Shown in pieces: positions 11,571-22,380 of a stretch of 64,000 nucleotides of DNA. A program made the position numbers and the translations under genes. The notes beneath the pieces were generated by a model. It ran no database searches and was not told the DNA's origin. It was given only the letters and a program-made list of their open reading frames with translations. This stretch comes from Micrasema longulum. Lineage: Eukaryota > Arthropoda > Insecta > Trichoptera > Brachycentridae. The stretch spans positions 1-64,000 of the forward strand of contig JAGVSM010000188.1 of assembly GCA_022494885.1 (NCBI GenBank). Reading direction: 5' to 3'. The stretch's first letter is position 1, and every line of letters starts with the position of its first letter.

Positions 11571-12478
11571 AATACATATTTAACTTTAGAAAAAAAAAGC
11601 GTAGATTAATTGTCTTTAACAATTTTTTTTTAAAAAAACACCGAACTACCCCATTGAATATTACGCGTGTTTTTTTCCAACCGAATCTAACTAGGAATAC
11701 CGGGCAATATTTTTTTGCATAAGAAGAGGGACATTCATTTGTGTTTTTTGTTTAACTGATTGGTGGTTATCTTCTGTAAAATTTTTGTCCTGAATCCTCA
11801 AATACTTCAAGCGCTAGAGATCACAATTGAAAGGTTCGATAAATACTTATTAGATTAATAATGAAAATTCTCGTATTCGTAAAAAAATTATATTATTATG
11901 TTCAATACCAATACATTTATAATAGCAAGAAAGTGTGACTGAATAGAAAGGCAAAACCCGAATGAATAGAGTAGGCCGCCTCGCGCCGCTTCCAACTTAA
12001 ACGTTACTATGTTAGTACCTATACACTATGGACATTACACGTGCTAAAAAATTTTTTTTGTTTTAAATGAATAAGATATATTTGTTGTTCAAATTACGAC
12101 GATGCAGAACCAATCTGCCAATCGTTATGCCCTATCCCCACTAATATATAAAAAAAAATCATTATTTAATCGTTTTGCCTCGGATGTCGACGTATTTCAT
12201 GACAGTTAATTATTTTTATCGGAGAGCAATTTTTAAACCGTAATTCAAGTTAATTTAAATTGATTTTTTTCTCTTTAACTAATACGTTTTGTGTATGATT
12301 TTGCATAGTATTGAGGATGAATTTAATGCATTTTCTGCAATGTTCTCAATTTCAGTGTAAAAAAAATGTATAAAGAAGAAATAAATACAAAAACATCTCT
12401 AAAATGAATTAACGATGTAACGCTTGCTTTCTAGTATTTTCCGTTAAATTAAATGTGTGAAAATGGCAAAACTCACCT
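11571..12478. other. AT-rich intergenic stretch
   Basis: No gene or repeat recognised; homopolymer A/T runs are frequent. Confidence 0.45.
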
Positions 12479-12962
12479 ATGCTAAGCTTCAAATGTGTAT
12501 ATAAATGTGTATTTAGATATGTGTATGTCTGTATGTATATGTATCAAAATGTGTATACAAGAAGTTTCTATTTTATTAATCTGTGCTCTTTATTTATTTG
12601 TTTTCTATTATCATATATTAGAATGCAATTGCCTAGCTTGGAAAGGGGTATGTACCCTTGTTAGCCGGGCAAAGTGAACGTAAAATTGTATTTTTGATAA
12701 AAGGTGTAAATAAAAAAGTGAATAAATAATAATACTTATTAAGGAAATATGTTTTTTTCCGATGTATTTTTTTACAGTACTTTAAGTTCTTTTATTGAGT
12801 TACTTGAAAACCTTAATTTAAAATTTTCTTCACCCTGTTATAGTATGTATGTGGGTGAATGTGTATGTGCGTGTGAGTGAGTTTGCGTGTGCGTGTATAT
12901 AAGTGGATATTTATACATGCGTGCGTACGCATGCGCATTTGCATGCATATGTATATGCACTT
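12479..12962. repeat. TG/TA alternating low-complexity tracts
   Basis: Bases 12490-12560 and 12840-12962 are imperfect alternating purine-pyrimidine tracts (GTGTATGTGCGTGTGAG, GCGTGCGTACGCATGCGC). The second includes the palindrome TGCGTACGCA. The three open frames here (60-66 codons, rich in Cys/Val/Tyr or His/Thr) follow from the repeat and are not genes. Confidence 0.6.
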
Positions 12963-13850
12963 ATTTATAAAAATACTTTTATTTATTTTTTGAAATACAT
13001 GTTTATTTTGCACTTAAATTATTAATATTGTAATTCCACAGCAAGCACAAGATGTTGCTTCTTTTTTGGTGTGGAATTTCGTTTCATTTTTTTGTTTCTG
13101 TATTTTTGCTAAATTGTAAATTTATTTTTGTTAACATGTTGTAACTTTTTTATTTTATTGAATGTAAAAATTAAAAAAATAAATAAATCTAAAAAAGAGT
13201 CACTTTTTTACTAATAAAGATTTCAATATCCTTTCATTTCTCAAAAAGATAAAGGGGTATATATTATTAATTCTGGGATTGAGACAACAAAACAGAGGAT
13301 AAGGGATGTCTCCCATTATTATGGGTTCTTACAAGGGTAACGAAACAATAATTAAAGTCCTTGCCTGGAGCACCAAGACTGTTTCCAGGATTGATTTGTT
13401 TCCCAGTTGTAATTGACACTTGAATAATTATTTCCTTATTAATTAATATTCAATAAATCTTGGAGGAAGATTTGTTAATCAAAATTAATGAATCTATACA
13501 ATCGTAATAATTAATTGGTTTTTTTTCTTTATCGTGGTACAAATAAATAGAAATTTATTATGAGCCTACCATTCATTACGAATTATACAAGTTTTTTCTA
13601 TTATGAACTTCGAGACAAAGAAAATTCTTCGCGCGTTTCAGGTATATGTCACCACCAATTCGAAAAAACGGCCACACAATTCAACGGTCAGGCTGTTCGT
13701 TAAATGCTGGCATTAATTTGAATGACTTAGCAGCTCGTTGAATGAAGATAAGTGAAGAAAACTATTATTCGTGTTTCAATTTCTCCAAATTCGTAAATCA
13801 CCAAATCAATTTTAATCGTGATTTAATCAAGATACAGTAGTTAAAATTTT
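12963..13850. other. Intergenic stretch
   Basis: No gene recognised. TATTGAATGTAAAAATTAAA followed by AATAAATAAATC near 13155-13190 looks like a retroelement 3' tail, but no body can be assigned. Confidence 0.35.
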
Positions 13851-13854
13851 TCAC

Positions 13855-14300
13855 AATATTAAAAAAGAGGTAATTGAAATACACAGATACCCAAATTACA
13901 TAAACAAGAACGACGGGCTGAAATTAAACTCAACATGTTTCCCAGCACTACATACTACAAAAATAATAGAAATGTGCCTACTGCCGACTGCGACACAGTA
14001 CAAATTACTAGTACTTAAACATATACTTTTTTCTAAAAAACACTCAGTTTACCCTGAAGATGGCTCCTGAAATGGTAGTAGAAACGTCGGAACAAATCCA
14101 ACACACACGGTATCACCCAAAAAGAAGCAAATCCCAAAGTTATTATATAGAATTATGTATAAAACAACTGTGTAATACGAGTATGTATAGATATATTGTT
14201 ATTACATTATTTTGTAATAGAACACTGTTATGTTAAATGTATTTATGTTTGTGTTTATAAAAAGCATTTGTGCCGTGTACACACTTATAAATAAATAAAT
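13855..14300 (+). mobile_element. Penelope-like element, 3' fragment
   Basis: Frame +: REVIEIHRYPNYINKNDGLK followed by LNSTCFPAL (about 13868-13950). This matches the conserved 'REAIEIxKHPxNxNREDGxxLxxTWxPAL' stretch near the C-terminus of Penelope-like ORFs, past the GIY-YIG endonuclease. About 90 bp on is CCCTGAAGATGGC...GAAACGTC, a hammerhead-like core; Penelope-like elements are known to carry hammerhead motifs. The end is an AT-rich tail with CACACTTATAAATAAATAAA. RT and the endonuclease core are absent. A LINE carrying this C-terminal block is the alternative. Confidence 0.55.
14052..14090 (+). ncRNA. Degenerate hammerhead-ribozyme-like motif
   Basis: CTGAAGA (canonical CTGATGA with one change), then an imperfect hairpin GGCTCC-TGAAA-TGGTAGT, then GAAAC and GTC. 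This is the core order of a hammerhead ribozyme. Stem II has a mismatch and wobbles, so activity is doubtful. The context is a Penelope-like 3' end. Confidence 0.35.
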
Positions 14301-14829
14301 AAAATACTTATTTAGATAGAATACTGAGAGGGTTTAATAATTAAGATACTATGAGATTTTTATTATATGTCATTTTGTCTTAAGCCTCGAATTGCTTGCT
14401 CATACGAACTAAAATTATCAACTTGTTTTAAACTTTGTTTAACAATTCCCATTAAGTTGTGGTCAAATGACTCAAAGACGGGGTATAGTTTATGCATTTT
14501 GTGGTCACTGTACAGTTGGCGTAGTATGGAGTGAGTGTGGCTGTGGGGTGAGCTTTCACAGCCAAGTTAACTACCAACACTTTAATCTAACTTCGCTCTA
14601 AGCACAGTCTCCCGTTTGATGTATCTGTGGTTTTAAGATCACAGCTAAATAATGCATCTTAAGATTGAAACCACGTTAAATTAAGAATAAAAGTAGCTTA
14701 GCTTAGCCATACATTGCGTTTATTACTGGCTATTTGTACGATGTGTCTTTTTTACTCTTTCGTCATCGTTTTGGATCGCATTGCATAGCGTCTATTATCA
14801 GGTTGAATCTAATTTGTGTTTCTTTATTT
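14301..14829. other. Intergenic stretch
   Basis: No recognised feature. Confidence 0.4.
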
Positions 14830-15415
14830 TTATAAATTAAAAATTCCTCTGTACGTGTAATGTCGCTTTACTCCTCCTAAATGGCTTAACCGATTTACGT
14901 GCGGTTTTCAGAAAAATATAGATCTTTGCGCTGTGCGTGTTCGAAGATTTAAAAATATACAATCGAATATGTAAAAAAAAAGTTAGGAGCATAAATGGTT
15001 TATTCATCGATCTACCATGGTTGCAATCGAGATAAATGCATTTGCACAAAAATTGACAGATGTTGTTTTTTTTGTGTATAAAAAAAATTGGTTTTTTAAT
15101 GTTCTTTCCTAAAATTCCTTATGATTTCTAACCATTTATTTCGTTTTATTGGATTTTTGGTAACACTAAAATAATATTGATTTCCAAATTTTTTAAAAAA
15201 TTGTATTCTTACATAAGTACACCCCTTTGTTGACGGCCGGAGTTTGACGTTCGCAAAAAGAATGCCACTTTGAAAAAATATTTATTTTATGTTTTCGAAT
15301 TCAACCATAAACAAGTACCTAAGTACCTACTTATCAATTTAAAGTATTTTTTCAATCTAATATCAGGTAAACCGACGTTTGGGCAGGATAACGTCTGTCA
15401 GATCCGTGTGTAATA
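14830..15415 (-). mobile_element. Helitron-like non-autonomous repeat, family S copy 2 (inverted)
   Basis: On the minus strand from 15415: GATCTGACAGACGTTATCCT, GCCCAAACGTCGGTTTACC, later GGTTGCAACCATGGTAGATC in the equivalent place, ACATATTCGATTGTATATT, CACAGCGCAAAGATCTATAT and AAAACCGCACGTAAATCGG. The block order matches 9213-9930 in the opposite orientation. The 70-codon minus frame (15049-14837) lies inside this repeat and is not considered a gene. Confidence 0.5.
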
Positions 15416-15670
15416 CAAAAAAATAATAGTTTATAACTTGCAAAATCAAAAACATAATTTTATAATAAAATGTTTGTAAGCATATACGCAAAGTCTGTAT
15501 TGTATAAGTATGTATTGTAGGTATGTATATATATGCATATTATGTGCATATCACGCTTCTTCAAAAATTTAACTTTTAAACAATCAGTATCCATTTTCTT
15601 TAAATTTAATGTAATTAACAATAAGTTAAATAATCCTTTAAATAACTACTAATTTTTTTTTGTTATTGGT
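15416..15670. other. AT-rich spacer
   Basis: ATGTATATATATGCATATTA-type low complexity; no gene. Confidence 0.4.
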
Positions 15671-16675
15671 TTGACGTTTTGATCGTAGAAATCAAATGTT
15701 CACTCATTAAAAAATGCGGCTACTCCACACATAAACTTACGACTGCTCAGTTAAAGGTGACAACTTTGGACGATTTTCGTCTTCTCCAAGCGGATATATC
15801 TAATCTGTGTGAATGGGGAAGACGTAACAAACTTAGGTTTAATGTTTCCAAGTGTTCGGTCCCGTCTTTTACTAGGGACCAAAATCCTCTATTTTTTTGC
15901 TACCAAATGAATGACCAGAATCTGATACAAACATCAAATGTTAAGAATTTGTGAGCACCTTGGCATTTCATGATCACATAGAGGCAATCAGTGGTAAATT
16001 ATTGAAGATGTTAGAATTCGTTCTGCGTACTGCCAGGGTTTTCGAAAATATCCGCGTACTCAGAGATCATTACAACTTCTCGGTGTGCAGTAGACTCGAG
16101 AGTGGTTCGATGATTTATGGGCCTCATGAACTGAAGAATTCTCTCTTATAATAGAGAAAATCAAAAAAAACTTTCTGAGATATTCCTACATGAGAGTGTG
16201 CGGGTATTATCCTTGGCTTTACCCGACCGAGTTTCTCCAGGGTATGCTTGGCTACAACAGTTTTGAGACTCGAAGGAATGTATATTTGACTACTCATTTT
16301 TATCGATCGTTGCGCGGTGAAGTCGATAATTCTGAGATTATGAAGAGCATTGATTTGTATGTTCCTGATAATTACCTAAGACAGCATCAGCATAGATTGT
16401 TTCATATTCCGATATACAGGACCAAGGTGCCGATGGTTATGCCCGTTGAAAGGGCTACAACTATGTTGAACAACATTGCTCTGGATGTTGATCTGTTCCA
16501 TGCATTTAAAGGGGTTTTCCGGAGCAGGATTCTCCTACTACTTTGACAAAAGTCTCTTTAATGTATTTTTTTCTTGTTATAATATGTAGGTACGTCTAAA
16601 ATTTTCGTTTGTGAAGTACATGTTATTTTTTAAATAAATGAATTGAATTGAATCGAATTCAATTAAGTGCAGACT
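15671..16675 (+). pseudogene. LINE ORF2 C-terminal third (jockey/CR1 group)
   Basis: 5'-truncated non-LTR reverse transcriptase in three adjoining frames. Piece 1 (15679-15954): LLQADISNLCEWGRRNKLRF, then NVSKC, the RT block after YADD. Piece 2 (15951-16151): FHDHIEAISGKLLKMLEFV and RLESGSMIYGP, the thumb region. Piece 3 (16155-16546): MRVCGYYP, LGYNSFETRRNVYL, then VPDNYLRQHQHRLFHIP and RT, the typical tail of this group. Stops and frameshifts at 15952 and 16149 inactivate it. The 3' end is TTTTAAATAAATGAATTGAA with AATTG-type repeats to about 16670. YADD and the endonuclease are absent. Confidence 0.8.
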
Positions 16676-16949
16676 AGTATAAAATATACTGCCCCTTTTT
16701 GGATTCTGGAATATGGAACTGCGTAAATGTTTAGTTCCTTTAAGGCGAGCACAGGCACAAATTTTACCTATTTGTGTACCTAGTACCAAATGACTGCTTC
16801 CCTAATAGAAAATCTCACGTGCGCTCCTGGTGTAAAAAAATAAATAAATATATGTATATGCCTGTGTATAATAATTGATTTTGTTTTTTGTAAACGTGTT
16901 ATATTAAAAAAATAAAATTGATTGGTTATTTATTTTTTTAGAACAAATT
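16676..16949. other. Spacer with a possible retroelement tail
   Basis: AAAAAAATAAATAAATATATG at 16838-16858 may be a retroelement tail. No coding signal. Confidence 0.3.
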
Positions 16950-17070
16950 TTCCTAGACATGAACTGGATTAAATTCTCTTGGGAGTTATTGATATTATTA
17001 TATTACAACAGAGATGAAGTACATTTTAAAGAAGACAATGCAGAAGTTTAAGCATTTACAGGGTTAATTA
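16950..17070 (+). repeat. Palindromic repeat family P, short copy
   Basis: GAACTGGATTAAATTCTCTT, GGGAGTTATTGATATTA, TATTACAACAGAGATGAAG, then AGAAGTTTAAGCATTTACAG. Same order as 42628-42760. Confidence 0.55.
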
Positions 17071-17087
17071 TTTTTGCTATTGTTTCT

Positions 17088-17246
17088 TTTTGCACCACAA
17101 CAGGCCAGGAAGCCCAATCATAGCGGTGAAATACATCCAGGCTTGGGAAAAATCATTAGATTTTCCTGTTATTACCGGGAATCGAAACCGAAACCTTCCC
17201 TGTGTGAGTCAAGCGTTTTAACCACTACACCACGGAAACCACCGGA
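17088..17246 (-). mobile_element. tRNA-Val-like SINE, family A, full-length diverged copy
   Basis: On the minus strand: GGTTTCCGTGGTGTAGTGGT (A box TGGTGTAGTGG), then TAAAACGCTTGACTCACAC, then a B box in GGTTTCGATTCCCGG. The body ends GGCCTGTTGTGGTGCAAAAA. The head closely resembles eukaryotic tRNA-Val (TTTCCGTGGTGTAGTGG). Not a functional tRNA: there is no acceptor closure. Confidence 0.8.
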
Positions 17247-17504
17247 CCTGTCGTTGGCTGTAAAATAATTCATAACGAAAAAAATCATATTTTTATACCA
17301 ATAATAATTTGAAGTAAAGTTGGTGATAATTCATAAAAATATTTTTTACATCAATAATAATTTACAACAAAATACAGTTATATGATGATGAACATTTTCA
17401 ATTTGAATAATAAAATAAAATAAAACAAAGTTTTGAACTAATTAATTACGAAAATTTAGCATTATAATTATTATTAGGGATAACTTATATGGCGCAATAT
17501 TTTT
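17247..17504. other. AT-rich spacer
   Basis: No coding signal; ATAATAATTT repeats. Confidence 0.4.
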
Positions 17505-18060
17505 AATGTCAAAGCCTATGTCAAAAGTAAATTGAGTTACATGATCGCCTTCTGGGGAACTGGTAACAAGACAGACATAACAAGAATACAAAGACAACAA
17601 AATAAAATTCTTAAACTAACATACAACCTACCCTACCTGACCTCTACGACTGAACTGAACAAAAAAACACACCAGTTTGACATAAACTACTTGACTAAAA
17701 TTGAGACCTTAAAAATTGTGCACAAAATAACACTGGGAAACATACAAGACGACGACATAATATTAGTCAAAAATGCTGACATACACAAATATAACACCAG
17801 ACAACAACAACACTATCATATTGAAAAAGCAAAGACAAACACAGGACAGTCAAAAAATACTACATAATGGACTTAAACACTACAACGACTTACCTTACTA
17901 CTTGAAAACTTTTACTGGAGACAAATTTAAAATCAATCTGAAAAAGCACATGATGACTGAACTAACTAGACTAGACGAGACATAAAATGACTAGACAATA
18001 TTAAATTTCTAATGTAACCCTAACAGGTTTTTTAAAATTGTAAATAAATAAAAAAAAAAA
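17505..18060 (+). pseudogene. LINE ORF2 C-terminal fragment (CR1/jockey-like)
   Basis: Frame + reads VKAYVKSKLSYMIAFWG, then RIQRQQNKILKLTYNLPY (about 17508-17650): the conserved 'YGIxxWG ... IQxxQNKxLRxxY' block after the RT thumb. Then HKYNTRQQ and, after a frameshift near 17870, NGLKHYNDLPYYLKT and FKINLKKHM, the 'LYNxLPxxIK...FKxxLKxY' terminal motif. The end is TTTTAAAATTGTAAATAAAT and an A-run. The RT catalytic core is absent. Confidence 0.75.
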
Positions 18061-18106
18061 TATTAAAGGTCGCTTTACGAAGGGATTTTATAGAAAAATA
18101 AATTTA

Positions 18107-18520
18107 AATGAAACTTTTAAATTTGTAGTTTAAGTATAACAATTTATTTTGTTAACACATGCTACGGATTTATTCAACTGATTTACAGAACAAGTGGATT
18201 TAAAGTTTTTTTCGAAACACCACTTCACTCTCACAGCCTCGCACCTCTGCTGGGAGACCATTCCATGCCATAGGGTCTGCGACTGCAAATGCGCGTTCAC
18301 AGAATTTAGTGCGCTGTTTGCGTAGAGGTATAGTAACTTTTTTAAAAGACGTACCTGGTCTAAGCGTAAGACGCCTGTCAGCAAGTTCATCTGAAATGCA
18401 TAGTTCCTCTAGACCCTCCAGAGTAGATTTGTGGAGTGACTTATACATTAGCCGACGGAGTTGGTATTCCACCCTCTGTGGAAAACTTAGCCAGTGTAAT
18501 TTCGAAAATAAGACTCACTG
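18107..18520 (-). pseudogene. LINE ORF2 C-terminal fragment (CR1/L2-like)
   Basis: Minus strand: LHWLSFPQRVEYQLRRLMYK, then SLHKSTLEGLEELCISDELA, then FCERAFAVADPMAWNGLPAE and SEVVFRKKL. These are the well-known CR1/L2 tail blocks ('LHWLPxxxRVxYKL', 'RAFSVAGPxxWNxLP', 'FxxxLKxxLF'). One frame break occurs near the 5' side. The nearest relative here is the plus-strand copy at 36650-37080, which shares HWL.FP.RVEY and DELADRRLTL. The plus-strand frame over this region is a shadow. Confidence 0.85.
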
Positions 18521-19117
18521 TGGAAATTAATACAGACCGTAGGTAAATTTTTGTGTTTATTGGTTTGTTCATATTCTTTATTTAAAAATAAATACGATGC
18601 ACAAAATAGTCAAAAAAAATAAATTTTGCGAAAAAAAAATCAAGTAAAGTGATATACTAATTTAATTAACTGATGCAAATACGATGTTGAATAACTTAAA
18701 ACACATCTTTGAAATGCGATCAAGATATAAGACATAATAACGCTCTCAGTTGAAATAAAAGTAAAAAAGGAATAAAGTTCTTACACAAATGTAAATATTA
18801 CCTACTCTTGGAAAGAAACGACTCGGAAGAAAAGTAAGTTTCTGCATTAATTTTCATGAATTAAGCAGCCACGAAGACGCTTCTACTTTATTTTTCTTTT
18901 CACTTCAAAGCCTCCATTGTAAGGGTCCAAGTTTTACTTGTAACGACTTTAATGGCATTTTTCCACTATCACTTCCAGAGGGCATGACTTGGGATTATTA
19001 GAGATTCGCTTCACTTCGGAAGTGTTAAGAAAGTAGCCAATTTTATTCATTTAGATTTAAACTGTGATTTCCTTAGCATATATCTAATAAATGAAAAAAC
19101 GGTGAAATGTAATAATC
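18521..19117. other. Intergenic stretch
   Basis: No gene or repeat recognised. Confidence 0.4.
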
Positions 19118-19165
19118 TATTTTATATTTTTCACACCACAATAGACCAGAAGGCCCAATTACAGT
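19118..19165 (-). mobile_element. SINE family A, 3' tail fragment
   Basis: TTTTTCACACCACAATAGAC, CAGAAGGCCCAATTACAG matches the family A 3' end (compare 28538-28570). Confidence 0.55.
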
Positions 19166-19169
19166 AATT

Positions 19170-19260
19170 GGTTGGTTGGAAGAAATTGCCATTTGGCAAT
19201 AAGCCCGCCAATGTACAAATAACATTATGTACAAAAAGTTAAATAAATAAATAAATAAAA
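19170..19260 (+). mobile_element. LINE 3' UTR end with TAAA tail
   Basis: GAAATTGCCATTTGGCAATA, AGCCCGCCAATGTACAAATA, then TTAAATAAATAAATAAATAA. A 'GCAATAAGxCCGCCxxTGTAC' segment before a TAAA tail is familiar from insect LINE 3' ends (recalled, not searched). No coding part. Confidence 0.5.
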
Positions 19261-19312
19261 GTTTTAGCACAGAATACACAGGATTAAGTAAAATCACACT
19301 AAATTTATGTAA

Positions 19313-19412
19313 CTTGTGCTTGAAAAATAGAAATCGAGTTGTGGTAGAGTGAGATTTGAACCTGGGACTGTTGATCCGTGAGTCCACAATACTACCACGG
19401 GACCCCAACCTG
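19313..19412 (-). mobile_element. tRNA-derived SINE head, family C
   Basis: Minus strand: GGGGTCCCGTGGTAGTATTG, GACTCACGGATCAACAG, CCCAGGTTCAAATCTCACTC, ACCACAACTCGATTTC. The A-like box, B box (GGTTCAAATCT) and following CCACAACT... agree with 58975-59062. Confidence 0.6.
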
Positions 19413-20279
19413 GTTGTATTCTACCTTATTTTTAAGACAGGGAAAACATTTTTATTTAAATAATGTTAAATACATAAAATGGCAGCATTAAGCTTATGCG
19501 ATGCTAAACAATTTTCATGAATAGGTGTTTGAACATTTTTCCGTCACTCTTTCGCAAATTCTTCCCTGATACTGTACGGAAAAGAAAACTGCATATCCGA
19601 CTAATTTTGCCTCACTAAAATTGACGCTGTGCTGTCTCGTTTTGCGCACCCCAAAACTGGACAAATATGTTTTTTTTAAGTAGTATAAAAGCAAAATTTG
19701 CTGTATTGGTACCTTTTCTGTTTTTGATTTTATTTAAATCATATTTGTATACTGTACATCCAATGACGGCAGATGAAATTGGTCAATTTTTTGAGTTTTT
19801 TGATTTTCCTAGCTCACAAAAATAATAATATTTATCCAAAAAGCAAAAAAAAGAGTCACGCCAATAGTAAATATCTATATTGTGTAATGAAATCATTGTA
19901 CCATTATCAAAAGAGAAAATATAAGAATACGTTTGCATGAAGAAAAATGAGATCAGGTTTTCACTCAAGTTGATTGTAAAATTGTGGAAGGAATGGCAGG
20001 CTCCGTATTCAAAAGTTTAAAGGCTGTCTGCAAATGGAATATTTACTCCATGAAAACCGAATGCCGCCTATTTAACTCCTGCACCATACTCATCTTCTCC
20101 AGTAATGTGAATCGTCGAATCTCACTAGTAGCCAATGCAGCAACGTATTGAGTTTTCAGAATATGTAAATACAATTTTGGGTGTTCGATTGTTTAACTTT
20201 GCAAGGAATTACAAAATAAGATAATGGACGCGGTAAACTACGCTGACAGCTGGCACTAAGCGGAGGTAATACGATTGAC
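19413..20279. other. Intergenic stretch
   Basis: No gene recognised. The 61-codon minus frame at 19783-19968 has no motif. Confidence 0.4.
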
Positions 20280-20545
20280 CAGACCATATTCTCTTCTCAA
20301 AAATGATTTCCCTCTCGGTTGCAATAAATTATCAGTTCAAATCTAGACTTTTACAAAACGTATAACCTATCGCAGGCTGGTTAAGTTATTCCTTTTACAC
20401 GCTGTGTAAAAATCACAATGTTATGTTTGAAAATCGGAATTTCTTTAACTCTTCCAAATTATTTTTTCAAAGATGATTTCCATCCCTGTTGTAGTAAATT
20501 TAAATCTTGACAACTCCTTAGGGGTGAAATCGACCCTTTTTAACA
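20280..20545 (-). repeat. Palindromic repeat family P, rearranged copy
   Basis: CCATATTCTCTTCTCAAAAA, TTCCCTCTCGGTTGCAATAA, GGCTGGTTAAGTTATTCC, ACACGCTGTGTAAAAATCAC, TCCATCCCTGTTGTAGTAAA, CAACTCCTTAGGGGTGAAAT. Arm blocks occur twice around the internal block. Confidence 0.55.
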
Positions 20546-22380
20546 TACATTTGGATATAATCAAAATACACTTGAAACTAGAATAGATTCGGTAAAAAAT
20601 AAATTTCACAATAAAACATAAAAACTACAAAATGTTAAGTAATAGGGAAAATTTACTTTCTTTCCAAAAAAAACGATTTATTAGTCGCGTAAGACTAATT
20701 TTCAATTTATAATTTTTAATTCCCACGAAAACAGATCATTGCATTCGCCACGACCCCTAAAACAAATTGTTATCTTTGTTTGTTACTGTTTAAATAAAAA
20801 AATTAACGTATTTACGAATCTTTAAAAAAATAAAATAATAATAATAATTATAATCATGGTTTATTAACAAAAATAACAATTACTTTATCTACTACATACA
20901 CACAAAGGTAATAGATTTTTCTGGATCATGTCTAGTCTGCCTAACTAGGTACAACCTGTTTTAAGGCAGACATTTTTATGCAAAATAAACTATTTTATTA
21001 CTACCTACTAGTTACTTAACTACACAGATATACAATATTAATGTATACAATTTATTTTGTAAGAATGTTATTCGGTAAATTTTCCGATTTTTCTCGACCC
21101 AAACCCAGTAACCAATTTTGTAAAAAATTGGTATTCATCTTTGGTATTCCAAGTCAAATTCAAAATATCAATATATTTTTTTTAATAACACGGTTTTAAA
21201 TTTGTAAAACCACTTTATAAAATTATTCCTGAAAAACAATGTACGACCTCCACAATGGAACAGGATTTCCAGTAGTTTTCGTGTTTTCTTCAAGTTTTTG
21301 AATAATTGAAAGTTTTCAGCAGTAAGTAAAACCAATTCTTATTGGTTTCCCCTCAATAATTTCATTATTGGTTTAAGCCTTCGACTCCAAACTCCAGAAT
21401 CCTGTGTAATGAAAATAAAAGTTTGGGTGTTTCTTTAGTCCCGAAACTTTCAAGGAATTAAAGCGAAGCTTACTGCTTTATTAAATATTTTTAAATTGAC
21501 CTCCTTAAAGTTGATGAAATTAAATAGAGAGAGCTTATTTGTTATTTTTTAAAAACTAAGAACTATTCTTATAACATATATTTACGTAATATAATTACAT
21601 TGTAACAAATATCAAAGGCATCCTAGTATCTCCCTAATATTTTAAGATTAATATTTTGTTGATATTATATTATTATAAATATTAAAAAAAAGAAAATGGA
21701 GTAATATATTTTTTAAATTTATTTATTTTGGTTTGATATTATTTGTCTTTCACTTGAGTTGAAAACGTGTCTTTATAAAACTAAACCTTTATTTAACTTT
21801 GTTAAAAATGACGAAAGTGGTAAGAAGAAAAACTTTTGCCGTACTGATTTATTATTTGAATTGAACTTTAATTTAAGAAATTTAGTATTTTTATCTGCCG
21901 CTCAAAACATTTTAATTGTTTTCTTTTTAACCTCTTTGTTTTTTTTCTTATTTATTTACATATTTTAGATCTTAAGATAAAAAAAATATTTTGCAGACAT
22001 AAATTTAAATTTTTTATTTATTTTCATTTTTTATGTGGTTTTGGTTGCATTTATGAACAACCACTTTTTTTCAAAAGTTTCAAATGTATTTAAGTTTGCG
22101 TTTATTCTTGAATTATATTGTTTTTTTTTTCTTTTTTTTCTTTACTTTTCGTTTTTTTTTTTTATATTTGATACTATTTAATCTAGTATTGTTGAGTTTT
22201 TTCTTTCTTTGAAATTTTATTTTTTAAAGCATCGAAAACAAAATATTCATATGTTTTTTATTTTGTGTGTACAATATCATGTCAGTACTCATTTATTTGA
22301 ATCTAAATTAAAACTTTTGTCTGAGCACCCCGATGACAAACGATTATTTAAAAGTTTATCGGAGCAAATATGTTTTAATA
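20546..22380. other. AT-rich intergenic stretch with one dispersed repeat
   Basis: Bases 20940-20975 (CTGCCTAACTAGGTACAACC, TGTT) recur at 62046-62074. The 69-codon plus frame at 21759-21968 is hydrophobic at its end but has no recognised motif and lies in T-rich sequence. At 22315-22360, CTGAGCACC...GATGACAAAC resembles 44615-44640 in reverse. Confidence 0.4.

Noticed and set aside
12479..13013. Small Cys/Val/Tyr-rich or His/Thr-rich frames that could look like short secreted peptides
   Set aside because: They arise from TG/TA alternating low-complexity DNA.
21759..21968. Small putative membrane peptide with hydrophobic C-terminus
   Set aside because: The hydrophobic run comes from T-rich DNA. 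There is no conserved feature.
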